From Planctomycetota bacterium (lineage in GTDB: Bacteria > Planctomycetota > UBA1135 > JACQFD01), in assembly GCA_016792805.1 (NCBI GenBank), contig JAEUHX010000088.1:1-62867 (forward strand): a stretch of DNA of 62,867 nt, in the 5' to 3' direction. The first letter of the stretch is position 1; each line of letters begins with the position of its first letter. Under the pieces are notes generated by a model. It worked only from the letters and a program-made list of their open reading frames with translations, had not been told where the DNA came from and made no database searches. The position numbers and the translations under genes were made by a program. This document shows positions 8,264 through 18,721 of this stretch, in pieces.

Positions 8264-10222
8264 TCACTTCTTTTGGAGTCCAAGTTGGGTTGTTTCTCCC
8301 TCTCGCACGAGTACACCCTTGCCGGCTGAGTCCCATCCTGGCGGCCCTGAGATCGTGCCGCCGCCGAACTGCAACTTCCATCTGCCTGGCAGAAGGCCGC
8401 GCAGATAGAAGCGTCCATCCTTATCTGTAACGACGTGGTGTGAATACACCAGGGGAAAGTTGGGATCCTTCAGATCCAGATCGATCTCCGCCGAGATGCC
8501 AATGTTTGGCACTGCCAGCCCGGAGCCGTCGGTGACTTCTCCTTGAATGGCTCCGCCTTTCCGCAGAGTCATCGGCTCCATCGTGCGTACCTCACCAGGT
8601 TCAAGAGTGAGAATCTCAGAATGCGCCTCAGCACGGCCCGGAGTGTAGGCGATCACTTGCACTGGGCCGCTTGGAACTCCCGTCAGTCGAAAGCTCCCAT
8701 CCGAAGCGGTTACCGTTGAGTAGTACCCGAGACCGTACCCGAATGTGGGGATGGGGCGCCAGCGAATCTGAATGCCGCCCTTGCGCTTCTGGTCACCTCC
8801 CTCAGATTCGTAAACTGTGCCGAGAATTGAGCAGGAACGCTGCATCTCGACGCTCATGAATTGGACGCTGCCTTGGATTTCGGGAATCGTTACACTCACG
8901 TCGTCATACCCAGCAGCACGGATGAATAGCAGGTAGGTAGGCTTGTTGCCCGCCCATCGAACCTCGCGGTCATACGAGCTTGTGTATCTTCCAGTTTCGC
9001 TCCGCTCCGCGGGGAACACATCGGGAAGTGCCGTGCTGACTCCGAGCGTGGGCAGGATGAGCCACTCGATCGCGCGAATCGGCTGCTGCGAGATCTTGTC
9101 GCGGACGGAGACCTCGAGCTTCGTCAGTCTTGGAGCTGTCGTTGGCTTCTCCGCTCTCGAGAGATCTAACAAGTCAGAGGTTTCAACTCCCTGAGCCCTC
9201 CAGGCTTGGATCGCGGCTGCATTCGCGGGGGAGACCACAACGCTCTCTTGGGAGAGTGGAGTCCAGGCGTTCATTCGAAGGATCTGTGGGGCGTACTCTC
9301 CCGGCAGGACGGCTGGCCAGGAAGCCAACCCGTTTGAATCGGTTCGTGCGATCAGTGACTCCAAAGACCACGACCTTCCACTCTCGGGCTCAAGCCGAAG
9401 CAGCGCGTTTCCCAATGGCCTTTCGAGGGAGTCGGTCACCCTTGCTCGAACGGAGGTCGGAGTTGGAAACACCACAATCATAGACTTCCTACTCGACTCT
9501 TCGTTCGGGAGCTCCAGCTCCACTTCTGCAGACTCGTGGCTCACAACGAGGGTCGGAGCCCAAGCACGCATCTCCGGGTGCATGCCCCTCTCCAGTAAGA
9601 ACTCAAAATTCCCGTCCGCGTCGCTACGTCGATCCTGCGGCAGGGAGGCGACGAGCGAGGCTCCCCATCCGCGGTTCTCCGAGCTCGAGATCCATGCGCC
9701 AGCAATCGGCTGGCCGTCGGGGCGGATCACTCGTCCACGAACCGTGCGCGCAGGATCCAGTATCACAAGAAACCCGTCTTGGGATTCTGGTGCCCCTACC
9801 AATTGTGGACGCTTCGGAACGCAGAGCAGTCCCGGAGCCTCCGCCTCGATGGAGAATCGAACCGCGTCCTCGGGAATCTCGATCTGGAATTCTCCATTCT
9901 TTCCGGATCGGGCCGTTCGAGATGCGATCCATCCTCCGTGTTGTCGCACCGTGGATCTGAGTCTCTGATCCTGAATCAGTCGGTCGATTACGGCTTCTCC
10001 TCCGATGGCATTCCATGTCTGAGCAAAGTCAACAGATTCATCTCCTGTTCGAAGCAGAAGAAGTGCATCCGAAACCGGGCCGCCGGTATCCGATCGAATC
10101 GCGCGCCCGGATAGTGTCCTGGCTCCCGTGCTGGGCCTCGATTGCGGCACAGGATGGGCGGCCAAGCTGTGGCACAAGAGCGTCGCGCTTGCGAGAGAGG
10201 CGAGAAGGAGTCGTCGCAGCAT
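8264..10222 (-). CDS. secreted carboxypeptidase-regulatory-like protein
   Basis: A 652-residue protein from the ATG at 10222, chosen because a typical signal peptide follows (MLRRLLLASLASATLLCHSLAAHP). Several CarboxypepD_reg-type beta-sandwich units are visible: SGRAIRSDTGGPVSDALLLL near residue 40, VRGRVIRPDGQPIAGAWI near 170, VRARVTDSLERPLGNALLRL near 270, ILGTVYESEGG near 490 and IQGEVTDGSGLAVPNIGI near 580. DGxF strands close the units. It resembles the protein at 101-2272 in plan but not in detailed sequence. Probably periplasmic or surface-exposed; no enzyme domain seen. Confidence 0.8.
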   Translation of the reverse strand: MLRRLLLASLASATLLCHSLAAHPVPQSRPSTGARTLSGRAIRSDTGGPVSDALLLLRTGDESVDFAQTWNAIGGEAVIDRLIQDQRLRSTVRQHGGWIASRTARSGKNGEFQIEIPEDAVRFSIEAEAPGLLCVPKRPQLVGAPESQDGFLVILDPARTVRGRVIRPDGQPIAGAWISSSENRGWGASLVASLPQDRRSDADGNFEFLLERGMHPEMRAWAPTLVVSHESAEVELELPNEESSRKSMIVVFPTPTSVRARVTDSLERPLGNALLRLEPESGRSWSLESLIARTDSNGLASWPAVLPGEYAPQILRMNAWTPLSQESVVVSPANAAAIQAWRAQGVETSDLLDLSRAEKPTTAPRLTKLEVSVRDKISQQPIRAIEWLILPTLGVSTALPDVFPAERSETGRYTSSYDREVRWAGNKPTYLLFIRAAGYDDVSVTIPEIQGSVQFMSVEMQRSCSILGTVYESEGGDQKRKGGIQIRWRPIPTFGYGLGYYSTVTASDGSFRLTGVPSGPVQVIAYTPGRAEAHSEILTLEPGEVRTMEPMTLRKGGAIQGEVTDGSGLAVPNIGISAEIDLDLKDPNFPLVYSHHVVTDKDGRFYLRGLLPGRWKLQFGGGTISGPPGWDSAGKGVLVREGETTQLGLQKK

Positions 10223-11438
10223 GGTGCTTTGGTATTTGAAGCCTAAGCCGAGAGGAGCGCATCTCATCGCGCTGAGGTCGGCTTTGATGTCGTTGCGAGA
10301 GCCGGAAGCGGGTCAATCTTGTGGATCCTTGATTCTTAATAATCTCAATGGGTGCTGGCAATGCCGTCGAGTTCAAATACTCGGTAGAGACAGGTCGCCC
10401 CATCCGACCACTGTACGTTCGTGGCCTGTCCGGGCATGGGTACTGCGAAGCCGACTGCAGATGCTCCCCCATGAGAAGGCTTCCGAATTCTCCCCTGCTC
10501 CCAACGTGCGGACTAGGCCATCGGCCTGGGATGCCTTCGTCGTGCATTGTGCCGGAGGCCCATGAGCTCGGAGCTGCGGCGCCTTGGAGCCGAGCGGCCG
10601 CCGATACAAAAGTGATAGCCTCGAACTCCCCCGTCGAACCAAATTTCTGTACTGAGAACTTCGCGAGGAAAAGGAAGAGAAGTGAGTCATGCCTGACGAC
10701 TTCGCCGTTTCTGTTCACCTACTCGAGCGCCTCCTCGGAGGCGATTTGCGCGCAGTCGCCACGTGCGAGAACCCGCCTCCTATCACTGAGTTCGGAAAAC
10801 ATAGAATGGAGCCTCGTCATCGCTCCTTCCCCGCGAAGTTCATAGATCCCGGACAAGTCCCGGCTCCTAGAAACAGATACCTGGCGCCTCCGCCTCTGTC
10901 TGGCCAGTGGGCCAACCCGTCGCATCCCTGGACGGTACGACCGCTCGCATCCACGAGAAGGGACTTCTGCGGCGATCCGAGTGAACGAAGAACGACGGTC
11001 GATCCGTCGGATGGAACTTCATGGAGGAGCAGCAGCCCCAGTGACGACGCCAGGAATGAACATCTCCCTCGCACGTCGAATGATCGAAGCTCGACTTCAG
11101 AATCTCGCGAATGCACGAGCGTCCACAGATGAGATCCAGACCCTTCAGCATGCGAAGTGAATTATCATTACATTCGAAGACGATCAGTTGGCTCTCTGCA
11201 ATTGGAGCCTCCACTCGCTGCACACGCTTGCGAACTTGTCGGCTCATGAATCGAAGATCTCGCCACTCGCGAATCGGACAGCGCACCCAGTTGGGGATGA
11301 GCTCCGGCGCGACTTCTCGACGACACTCGGAGGAGTTGAGTGCTTCACTGACGTCTAAGCCTCGAAGCGGCTTGGCTTCGAGCGGATCGCCGCCGCCTCA
11401 TGCCCTCGCGCTGAGCGCGATTGCTGTTGAGCCTCACA
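10223..11438. other. 1.2-kb gap with only weak ORFs
   Basis: Several open frames cover this gap but none is convincing. The best is a minus-strand frame at 10817-11116 (99 codons) with a hydrophobic stretch SFLASSLGLLLLHEV and later DGSTVVLRSLG. An overlapping minus frame (10867-11286) begins MRCPIREWRDLRF. They could be two frames of one decayed gene, but no family is recognisable. Third-position GC is lower than in the flanking genes. Confidence 0.35.
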
Positions 11439-12719
11439 TCAGGGTTTCACACAAATGCGGAAATAGCGGCGCTTTCCCACCCTCAGCACGCAGCCGTCGG
11501 AAAGCCAGATCGTCGCCTTCGGGTCCGACGCCAGGGCGCCGTCGACGTCGACCGCTTTTTGCGACATTAGCTGGCGCGCCGCGGAGGCCGACTCGCTGGA
11601 GATCTGCGCGAGGAAGCCGGGGAAATTGGCGAAACCCACCTTTCCAGATGCCATCTGCGACAGATCCGCCCGGAGCGCCGGAGCGCTCGCGTCGAGGCAT
11701 CCCTCGCGCGCGCTCGGCGCGATGCTCACCGTCGGCGCATCGGCAGGGATCTCCCCCTTCGAGAACTGTGAGAAAAACGCCGTCGCCTCCGCTTCCGCCG
11801 CCGCCGCACCATGGACCTCGGCCACGAGAGCCTTGGCGAGCTCCACCTTCGCGTCGCGCGGATTCTTGCCTTCCGCCAGAAGCGCCCCCACCTCCTCGAG
11901 CGGCCGCCGCGTCAGCAGCGTGAACCACGGCCGCAGCTGCGCGTCTGGAATTGACATGGTCTTCCCAAAAATCTCCTTCGCCGGAAACGAAAGCCCGATG
12001 TGATTCCCGTAGCTCTTCGACATCTTGCGCCCGTCGAGCCCTTCGATCAAAGGCACAGTGATACAAATCTGAGGCTCCTGCCCCTCCTCCTGCTGCAGCA
12101 CGCGCCCCTGCATCAGGTTGAACAGCTGATCGGTGCCGCCAAGCTCCACGTCGGCGCGCACCATCACCGAATCCCATCCCTGCATCAGAGGATACAAAAG
12201 CTCATGCATGTGGATTGGCCGCCCGCCCTTCATGCGCTCCTGAAAATTGTCACGCTCAATCATGCGGGCCACAGTGCCGCGCGCCATCAGCCGCAGCACA
12301 TCGGCAAATCCCATCCCATGGAACCACTGCCCATTGCGCACGATCTCGCAACGCGACAGGTCAAGAATCTTGCCGATCTGTGACATGTATCCCGAGACGT
12401 TCTCCTCGATCTGCTCGCGCGTGAGCGGCGGCCGCGTCGAATCGCGTCCCGTCGGATCGCCCACGAGCGCCGTGCCATCGCCCAGAATCAGCACCGGCAG
12501 ATGTCCGAGCGCCTGAAAATCGGCCAGCTTGCGGATCGGCACCGAGTGCCCGAAATGCACATCTCGAAACGTAGGGTCGATCCCGAGCTTCACTCGGAGC
12601 GGTTTGCCGATGGCGCGCGAGCGCTCAAGCTTCTTGCGAAGCTCGGCCTCGGAAACGAGGTCGACCGTGCCGCGCTGGATGCGCGCAAGCTGAGTGGCGA
12701 TGTCCGCGAATTCGCTCAT
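11439..12719 (-). CDS. tyrS: tyrosyl-tRNA synthetase
   Basis: A 426-residue class I aminoacyl-tRNA synthetase charging tRNA-Tyr with tyrosine in the cytoplasm. The ATG at 12719 gives the usual N-terminus; a longer frame exists but overlaps the upstream gene. The HIGH signature appears as HFGH (55-58), the tyrosine-binding GGTDQ near 194-198, and the second signature as KMSKS (232-236). This spacing and the LGIDPT and GDPTGRD motifs fit the shorter-HIGH TyrZ-like type of bacterial TyrRS. The last 60 residues form an S4 RNA-binding domain (ASAARQLMSQKAVDVDG). Last gene of the run that begins with cmk; 32 bases separate it from the preceding lipoprotein gene. Confidence 0.95.
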   Translation of the reverse strand: MSEFADIATQLARIQRGTVDLVSEAELRKKLERSRAIGKPLRVKLGIDPTFRDVHFGHSVPIRKLADFQALGHLPVLILGDGTALVGDPTGRDSTRPPLTREQIEENVSGYMSQIGKILDLSRCEIVRNGQWFHGMGFADVLRLMARGTVARMIERDNFQERMKGGRPIHMHELLYPLMQGWDSVMVRADVELGGTDQLFNLMQGRVLQQEEGQEPQICITVPLIEGLDGRKMSKSYGNHIGLSFPAKEIFGKTMSIPDAQLRPWFTLLTRRPLEEVGALLAEGKNPRDAKVELAKALVAEVHGAAAAEAEATAFFSQFSKGEIPADAPTVSIAPSAREGCLDASAPALRADLSQMASGKVGFANFPGFLAQISSESASAARQLMSQKAVDVDGALASDPKATIWLSDGCVLRVGKRRYFRICVKP

Positions 12720-12751
12720 GGGGCGCCGAGGGTAGCCCACCGCACCGGTTG

Positions 12752-13816
12752 TTACCTCTGGGCCGACGCCCAGCCGATCCATGCGCCGAGGTCGAGCCCC
12801 TTCTGCTCGTCACCCGTGAGCTGCCGCAGCGCTGCCACAATCGCCCGCGCGCGCGACAGGGAGCCGCCATCCGACGTGGCCGAGATAAGCGCCCGCGCAA
12901 GAGCTTTGCGCGCGTCGGCTCGCTCCTCCGCTGGCACCATGAGCGCCGCCGGAAGCACCGATCGGTCGAACGCTGGCTCCGTGCGCTTCAACGCGGCCCG
13001 CAGCGCCTCCAGCGGCTGACTCGCCAGCGACTCGAACCCCGAAGGCAGCGCGAGCGTCTCGCCCTGCTGGCAGCGCAGCCGCGTGAGCACGACCGCTCGA
13101 TCGCCATAGCGCAACTCCGAGGGCACCACCTCGGCCCCGACGAGAATCCGGCGTGCCACAGCGCCTTGCGGCGAGAGCCCTTCGAGACGAAACGCCATCT
13201 CGTAGGAGCCGCCCGGTGCGATCTCAATATCCTCGCGCACTCGAATCGGTAGGGTTTCCGTACGGACCGACTCCGCGCCGTAGGCGTCGAGGTCGATCGT
13301 CGTCACCGTCGCGAATATCTGTGTCTTCGCCCGCGCGCTCGAAGAGAAGATACGCGATCCGACGGCCTGCGGAATTGTGATCGTCTCCTCGTAGTCGGCG
13401 ATGCCCGGATTCTCCAGCACCAGCCGAAACTCCACGAGATCGCCGAGGGTGACCTCGTCGCGCGCCGGCTCTACCCGAGCCGTTCGCTCCATCGATTTCT
13501 GTAACGACTTGCCGTCGAGGATCCGCGTGAACGCGTCCAGATACTCCTCGACCTCGTCGGGCAGCTCCTCGCTCTCCTGCGCGGCCCGTGCCGCCGCCCG
13601 CGCCCGATCCTCATCGCCGAACTCGTAGGCGCGGCGCATCTCGTCGAGCAGCCGCGCGAGCGTCGGATCGAGCGCATCCGCGGGCTTTTCTATGGGACTC
13701 TCCACGGCGAGCGTCACCGGCCCCTGCGCGACCGGCCCGCCTTCTGTGGGTGCGGCCGCCGCACACCCGAGGTGCGCGGCGGCCGCCCACAAAAGAATCA
13801 ACGATCGAAGGCGCAC
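12752..13816 (-). CDS. hypothetical lipoprotein
   Basis: A 354-residue protein from a GTG at 13816. The N-terminus (MRLRSLILLWAAAAHLGC) is a lipoprotein signal with Cys18 as the lipidated residue. Residues about 45-95 are an Ala/Glu/Arg-rich helical region. Residues 110-240 look like a beta-sandwich (TLGDLVEFRLVLENPG; SYEMAFRLEGLSPQG), similar in style to CARDB or BatD-like domains. The C-terminus is helical. Family not recognised. It lies between rpsA and tyrS with short spacers, so it is probably in the same transcript. Confidence 0.75.
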   Translation of the reverse strand: MRLRSLILLWAAAAHLGCAAAAPTEGGPVAQGPVTLAVESPIEKPADALDPTLARLLDEMRRAYEFGDEDRARAAARAAQESEELPDEVEEYLDAFTRILDGKSLQKSMERTARVEPARDEVTLGDLVEFRLVLENPGIADYEETITIPQAVGSRIFSSSARAKTQIFATVTTIDLDAYGAESVRTETLPIRVREDIEIAPGGSYEMAFRLEGLSPQGAVARRILVGAEVVPSELRYGDRAVVLTRLRCQQGETLALPSGFESLASQPLEALRAALKRTEPAFDRSVLPAALMVPAEERADARKALARALISATSDGGSLSRARAIVAALRQLTGDEQKGLDLGAWIGWASAQR

Positions 13817-13843
13817 GGTTGCCCCGTCAGCCCTCGAAGATCA

Positions 13844-15730
<1,887 letters not shown>

Positions 15731-15762
15731 CGAAAAGAACTTGGTAAAGGGTTGTCAGCACC

Positions 15763-15798
15763 CCTTCCGCTCCGCCACGCGGCGGAGAGACCGGAAGG
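15763..15798 (-). promoter_or_regulatory. two-tier hairpin in the rpsA leader
   Basis: On the plus strand CCTTCCG (15763-15769) and CTCCGCC (15770-15776) pair with GGCGGAG (15781-15787) and CGGAAGG (15792-15798), with a 4-base loop and a 4-base bulge. It lies between the plsC stop (15803) and the rpsA start (15730). There is no T-run, so an RNA regulatory or processing structure is more likely than an intrinsic terminator. E. coli S1 represses its own translation through leader structure; a parallel here is only inference. Confidence 0.5.
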
Positions 15799-15802
15799 AG
15801 AG

Positions 15803-16531
15803 TCATGTTCGGTTTTGTGGCAAGGCGGCTTCGCGGAGTGCGCCGCGAAACGGCTTGCCGGTCGAGCGAGACCACAATTGTCCGGCTCGATCGATTTGTG
15901 CAGCGATCGCGAGGCGCAGCCGAGGCAGGGCGTCGTCGGCATCGCGCGAAAGCTCGGCGAGCGGAATCGGCGGCCCGAAGGAGACGACGATCTTCCCCCA
16001 GAGTTTCGGGAACTTGCGCGTTCGGGGGAACCCCTCGAAGGCACCAACGATCCCAACGGGGATCACCGGCACCCGCGCGAGGCGCGCCGCCAACAGGACT
16101 CCTTGTCGAAGCTCCTGGAGATGGCCGTCGGGAGTGCGCGTCCCTTCCGGGAAGATGGTGACGAGCTCGCCCGCCCGGGCACGCGCTGCCATGGCCCGCA
16201 GGGCAGCCACGTCCGCCGCTCCGCGCTGGATCAGGATCGGTCCCCAGTGGCGAATGAACCACCCGAGAATCGGGATCCGAATGAGTGAGGCTCGCGCAAC
16301 GAAGCAGACCGGACGCGTCTTGATGCAGGCACCGATGGCCGGGACGTCGAGGAAGGAACCGTGGCTCGAGGCGAACAGCGCGCCCCCGGGCTCCGGCACG
16401 TTCTCGAGGCCGACCCACTCGATCCGGTAGCCCCACTTCATGAGGCTTCCGAAGACGAGCCGCGCCAACCAGTAGAGCCGGAAGTCGGTTTCCAGTTTCG
16501 AGGTTTCCGGTTTGGCGCTCTCAGGCTTCAA
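15803..16531 (-). CDS. plsC: 1-acyl-sn-glycerol-3-phosphate acyltransferase
   Basis: A protein of up to 242 residues of the PlsC/LPLAT family, which transfers an acyl chain to lysophosphatidic acid at the inner membrane. The HX4D catalytic motif is HGSFLD (57-62), followed by FVARASLIRIPILGWFIRHWG and the substrate motif FPEGTRT (127-133). VPVIPVGIVG gives the fourth block. The frame opens at a TTG (16531); codons 1-16 (KPESAKPETSKLE) contain a short near-repeat and the true start is unsure. It lies 54 bases downstream of cmk and upstream of rpsA. Confidence 0.93.
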   Translation of the reverse strand: MKPESAKPETSKLETDFRLYWLARLVFGSLMKWGYRIEWVGLENVPEPGGALFASSHGSFLDVPAIGACIKTRPVCFVARASLIRIPILGWFIRHWGPILIQRGAADVAALRAMAARARAGELVTIFPEGTRTPDGHLQELRQGVLLAARLARVPVIPVGIVGAFEGFPRTRKFPKLWGKIVVSFGPPIPLAELSRDADDALPRLRLAIAAQIDRAGQLWSRSTGKPFRGALREAALPQNRT

Positions 16532-16585
16532 CGGGCATGTCGCGGGTTGCGGGCGCCGGGTCAGAGAAACGGGCCGAGATTGGCC

Positions 16586-17293
16586 CTAGCTGGCCGGCAA
16601 CAGCTCGGCGCATTCCCGCACGATCCGCTCCACGACTTCGTCGAGAGAGAGTCCGGTCGTGTCGATAAGCACGGCGTCGGAAGCCATCCGCAGCGGCGCC
16701 ACCGAGCGGGTCGAATCGCGCTCGTCTCGCACCGCAATCTCGTCGGCCACTTCTTGCAAGGACACTGCCTCGAGTTCCGGTCGCTCCGCCTTGCGACGTC
16801 GCGCCCGCTCTTCGAGGCTCGCTGTGAGAAAGAACTTTCGGTCGCAGTGGGGAAACACGACGGTCGTCGTGTCTCTTCCTTCGGCGACCACCGACCGCCC
16901 CGCCGCGATGGCCTGCTGCTCCCGCGTGAGCATTTCGCGCACGATCGGAACCGCAGAAACCTGGCTCACGACGGAGGTGACCCGTGGCGTCCGAATCTCG
17001 GCGCTCACATCCCGCGCCGGCCCGGAATCGAGCTGGACAGAGATGCGCTCGCCGTCTTCGGAGAACCGAAGCCGCAGACGCCGGAGAAAGGCGGCGATCG
17101 CCGCCTCGTCCGTTCCCATTCCGCCCTTTCCGAGCTCGGCCTGCTCGAGCATTGCCCAAGCGACCGCGCGGTACATCGCACCGGTGTCGAGGAAGAGAAT
17201 CCCAAGACGCTTGGCGACGGCCCGAGCGACCGTGCTCTTGCCGGCTCCAGAAGGGCCATCGATGGCCACGACGATGCGCCGATTCGGAGTCAT
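16586..17293 (-). CDS. cmk: cytidylate kinase
   Basis: A 235-residue (d)CMP kinase of the P-loop NMP kinase family, making CDP from CMP and ATP. Visible signatures are the P-loop GPSGAGKS (13-20), LDTGAMYRAVAW (about 35-46), the CMP-binding stretch RTPRVTSVVSQVSAVPIVRE, and EGRDTTTVVFP (about 138-148). Length matches the bacterial family. First gene of the minus-strand run cmk-plsC-rpsA-lipoprotein-tyrS; the 240-base gap upstream (17294-17534) probably holds the promoter. Confidence 0.95.
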   Translation of the reverse strand: MTPNRRIVVAIDGPSGAGKSTVARAVAKRLGILFLDTGAMYRAVAWAMLEQAELGKGGMGTDEAAIAAFLRRLRLRFSEDGERISVQLDSGPARDVSAEIRTPRVTSVVSQVSAVPIVREMLTREQQAIAAGRSVVAEGRDTTTVVFPHCDRKFFLTASLEERARRRKAERPELEAVSLQEVADEIAVRDERDSTRSVAPLRMASDAVLIDTTGLSLDEVVERIVRECAELLPAS

Positions 17294-17534
17294 CGAGAAG
17301 CCATAGGGACCCGCGGGAGAAATGGGCCGAGCAGGGTACTTCCCGCCGTGGCCCCGGGCAATGCGTCCGAAGAAGGGTGATTCGCCTGTGGGGAACCCTC
17401 CTTTCCTCCAAGTCGATCCGGGTCGCCCCCAGAGGAAGCGAACGCGAGGAGACCGTCTCAGAATGCATCCGAGCTGAGCGCGGGCCCGGCGCTCGCCCAG
17501 TCGAGCACTTTGGAACGTTCTTCAGGCCGTCGAC

Positions 17535-18701
17535 TCACGCTCCGGAGTCGAGGAGCACGATCTCGCAACCCGCGCCGACCAAGACGGCGGAGAAATCGGG
17601 AGCGACGAACAGGAGCTGCGCCGTGAACGGCAGGGACTGCATTGCCGGCACAACGGTGGGCGCAGGAATTGTGTAGGTGACGGTCCCCGAGCAGATCGGC
17701 GTGCTTAATTGGAATCCAAAGGATTCGGCAAGATCCAGAATGAGCGGACCCTGAACCCCGGGGATGAAAAGCGGCTGCGCCGACGACTTGTCAGAAATCA
17801 GCGCATACACAATCTGCGGTGTCTCGCAAACGGCTTCGAAGTTGAGCGTCTGGCCTTCGTACACCGGCGAATTCGCCGACCAGCGGAGATTCGGGCCGCT
17901 TTTGAGTATCGAGGTGCCGGCGTAGACATTCGGCGCCCCATTGAAGGTGCAATTGTAGAACTCGACATGGCTGTTCGGCTGGGTACTCACAAAAGAAGGA
18001 ACTGAGGATCCCGCCTGAACCATGAACGATGTATAGTCTGCGTAGATCTCGCCGCTCTTTAGAACGGCTCCCTTGGCCGCGAAGCTGAGTGGAACCCCGC
18101 CCATCATCCCGGCAAAGAAGTTACAGTCAAACAGGCAGACCGTCGAGTTCTCGACTTCAAGTCCATTCGCAGGAAAGAAATAGAGCGATCCAAAGGGCAC
18201 GCTTCCAGGGCTCCCATGGGCGTGGGTGAGCCGCATCGAAACAAATTCGCAGTTCGAGACTCGAACACCCGGCTTCATGATGCCGGCGTTGGGATTCTGC
18301 CATGTACAGTCCTCAATCCAGACGGGGCCGGCGTTGTTCTCGAGTATCAAGAAGGATTTATTGAGAACACCAAGCCCTCGAACAGCCACTTCTTGATCTG
18401 CGGGCACATTTCGAATCACACATCCCTTTGGGAACAGGACCGTGAACCAATACCCCTGGCCAACTTCTGGAACGATCTTCAGCCCCTTCCCGTCGATCAC
18501 GATCTCCTCAACGTACGCGCCGCCGCGAACAACGATTGTGTCTCCGTTCGATGCGGCGTCGATCGCCTGCTGCACCTTCAGGAACGCTCCGGGGACTGAC
18601 CCACTGCTATCCACTCTCCATACGTTCTGCGCGGCCGAGGACGCGGAAGAACCCGACACGAGGAGAACAAGCGCGAGCGGGACAATGCGACGTAAAGTCA
18701 T
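17535..18701 (-). CDS. secreted right-handed beta-helix protein
   Basis: A 388-residue protein from the ATG at 18701, chosen because a signal peptide follows (MTLRRIVPLALVLLVSGSSASSAAQ). The segment KVQQAIDAASNGDTIVVRGGAYVEEIVIDGKGLKIVPE, split across residues 40-80, is the classic entry to a pectate-lyase-type parallel beta-helix. Later turns (ILENNAGPVWIEDCTWQN; VRVSNCEFVSMRL; VCLFDCNFFAG; VEFYNCTFNGAP) continue the coil. The C-terminal 110 residues are a separate beta domain with two Cys. No polysaccharide-lyase catalytic triad was identified. It starts 20 bases after the stop of the PLP-enzyme gene, so both may share a transcript. Confidence 0.8.
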   Translation of the reverse strand: MTLRRIVPLALVLLVSGSSASSAAQNVWRVDSSGSVPGAFLKVQQAIDAASNGDTIVVRGGAYVEEIVIDGKGLKIVPEVGQGYWFTVLFPKGCVIRNVPADQEVAVRGLGVLNKSFLILENNAGPVWIEDCTWQNPNAGIMKPGVRVSNCEFVSMRLTHAHGSPGSVPFGSLYFFPANGLEVENSTVCLFDCNFFAGMMGGVPLSFAAKGAVLKSGEIYADYTSFMVQAGSSVPSFVSTQPNSHVEFYNCTFNGAPNVYAGTSILKSGPNLRWSANSPVYEGQTLNFEAVCETPQIVYALISDKSSAQPLFIPGVQGPLILDLAESFGFQLSTPICSGTVTYTIPAPTVVPAMQSLPFTAQLLFVAPDFSAVLVGAGCEIVLLDSGA

Positions 18702-18721
18702 GTGGCAACCTCCACCACAGA

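Noticed and set aside
10348..10845. A 165-codon plus-strand frame in the 10-11 kb gap
   Set aside because: Cys/Pro/Ser-rich composition without domain signals, and codon third positions do not show the GC preference of neighbouring genes.
16361..17380. A 339-codon plus-strand open frame spanning plsC and cmk
   Set aside because: It crosses two certain minus-strand genes and has antisense-type Arg/Pro/His composition.
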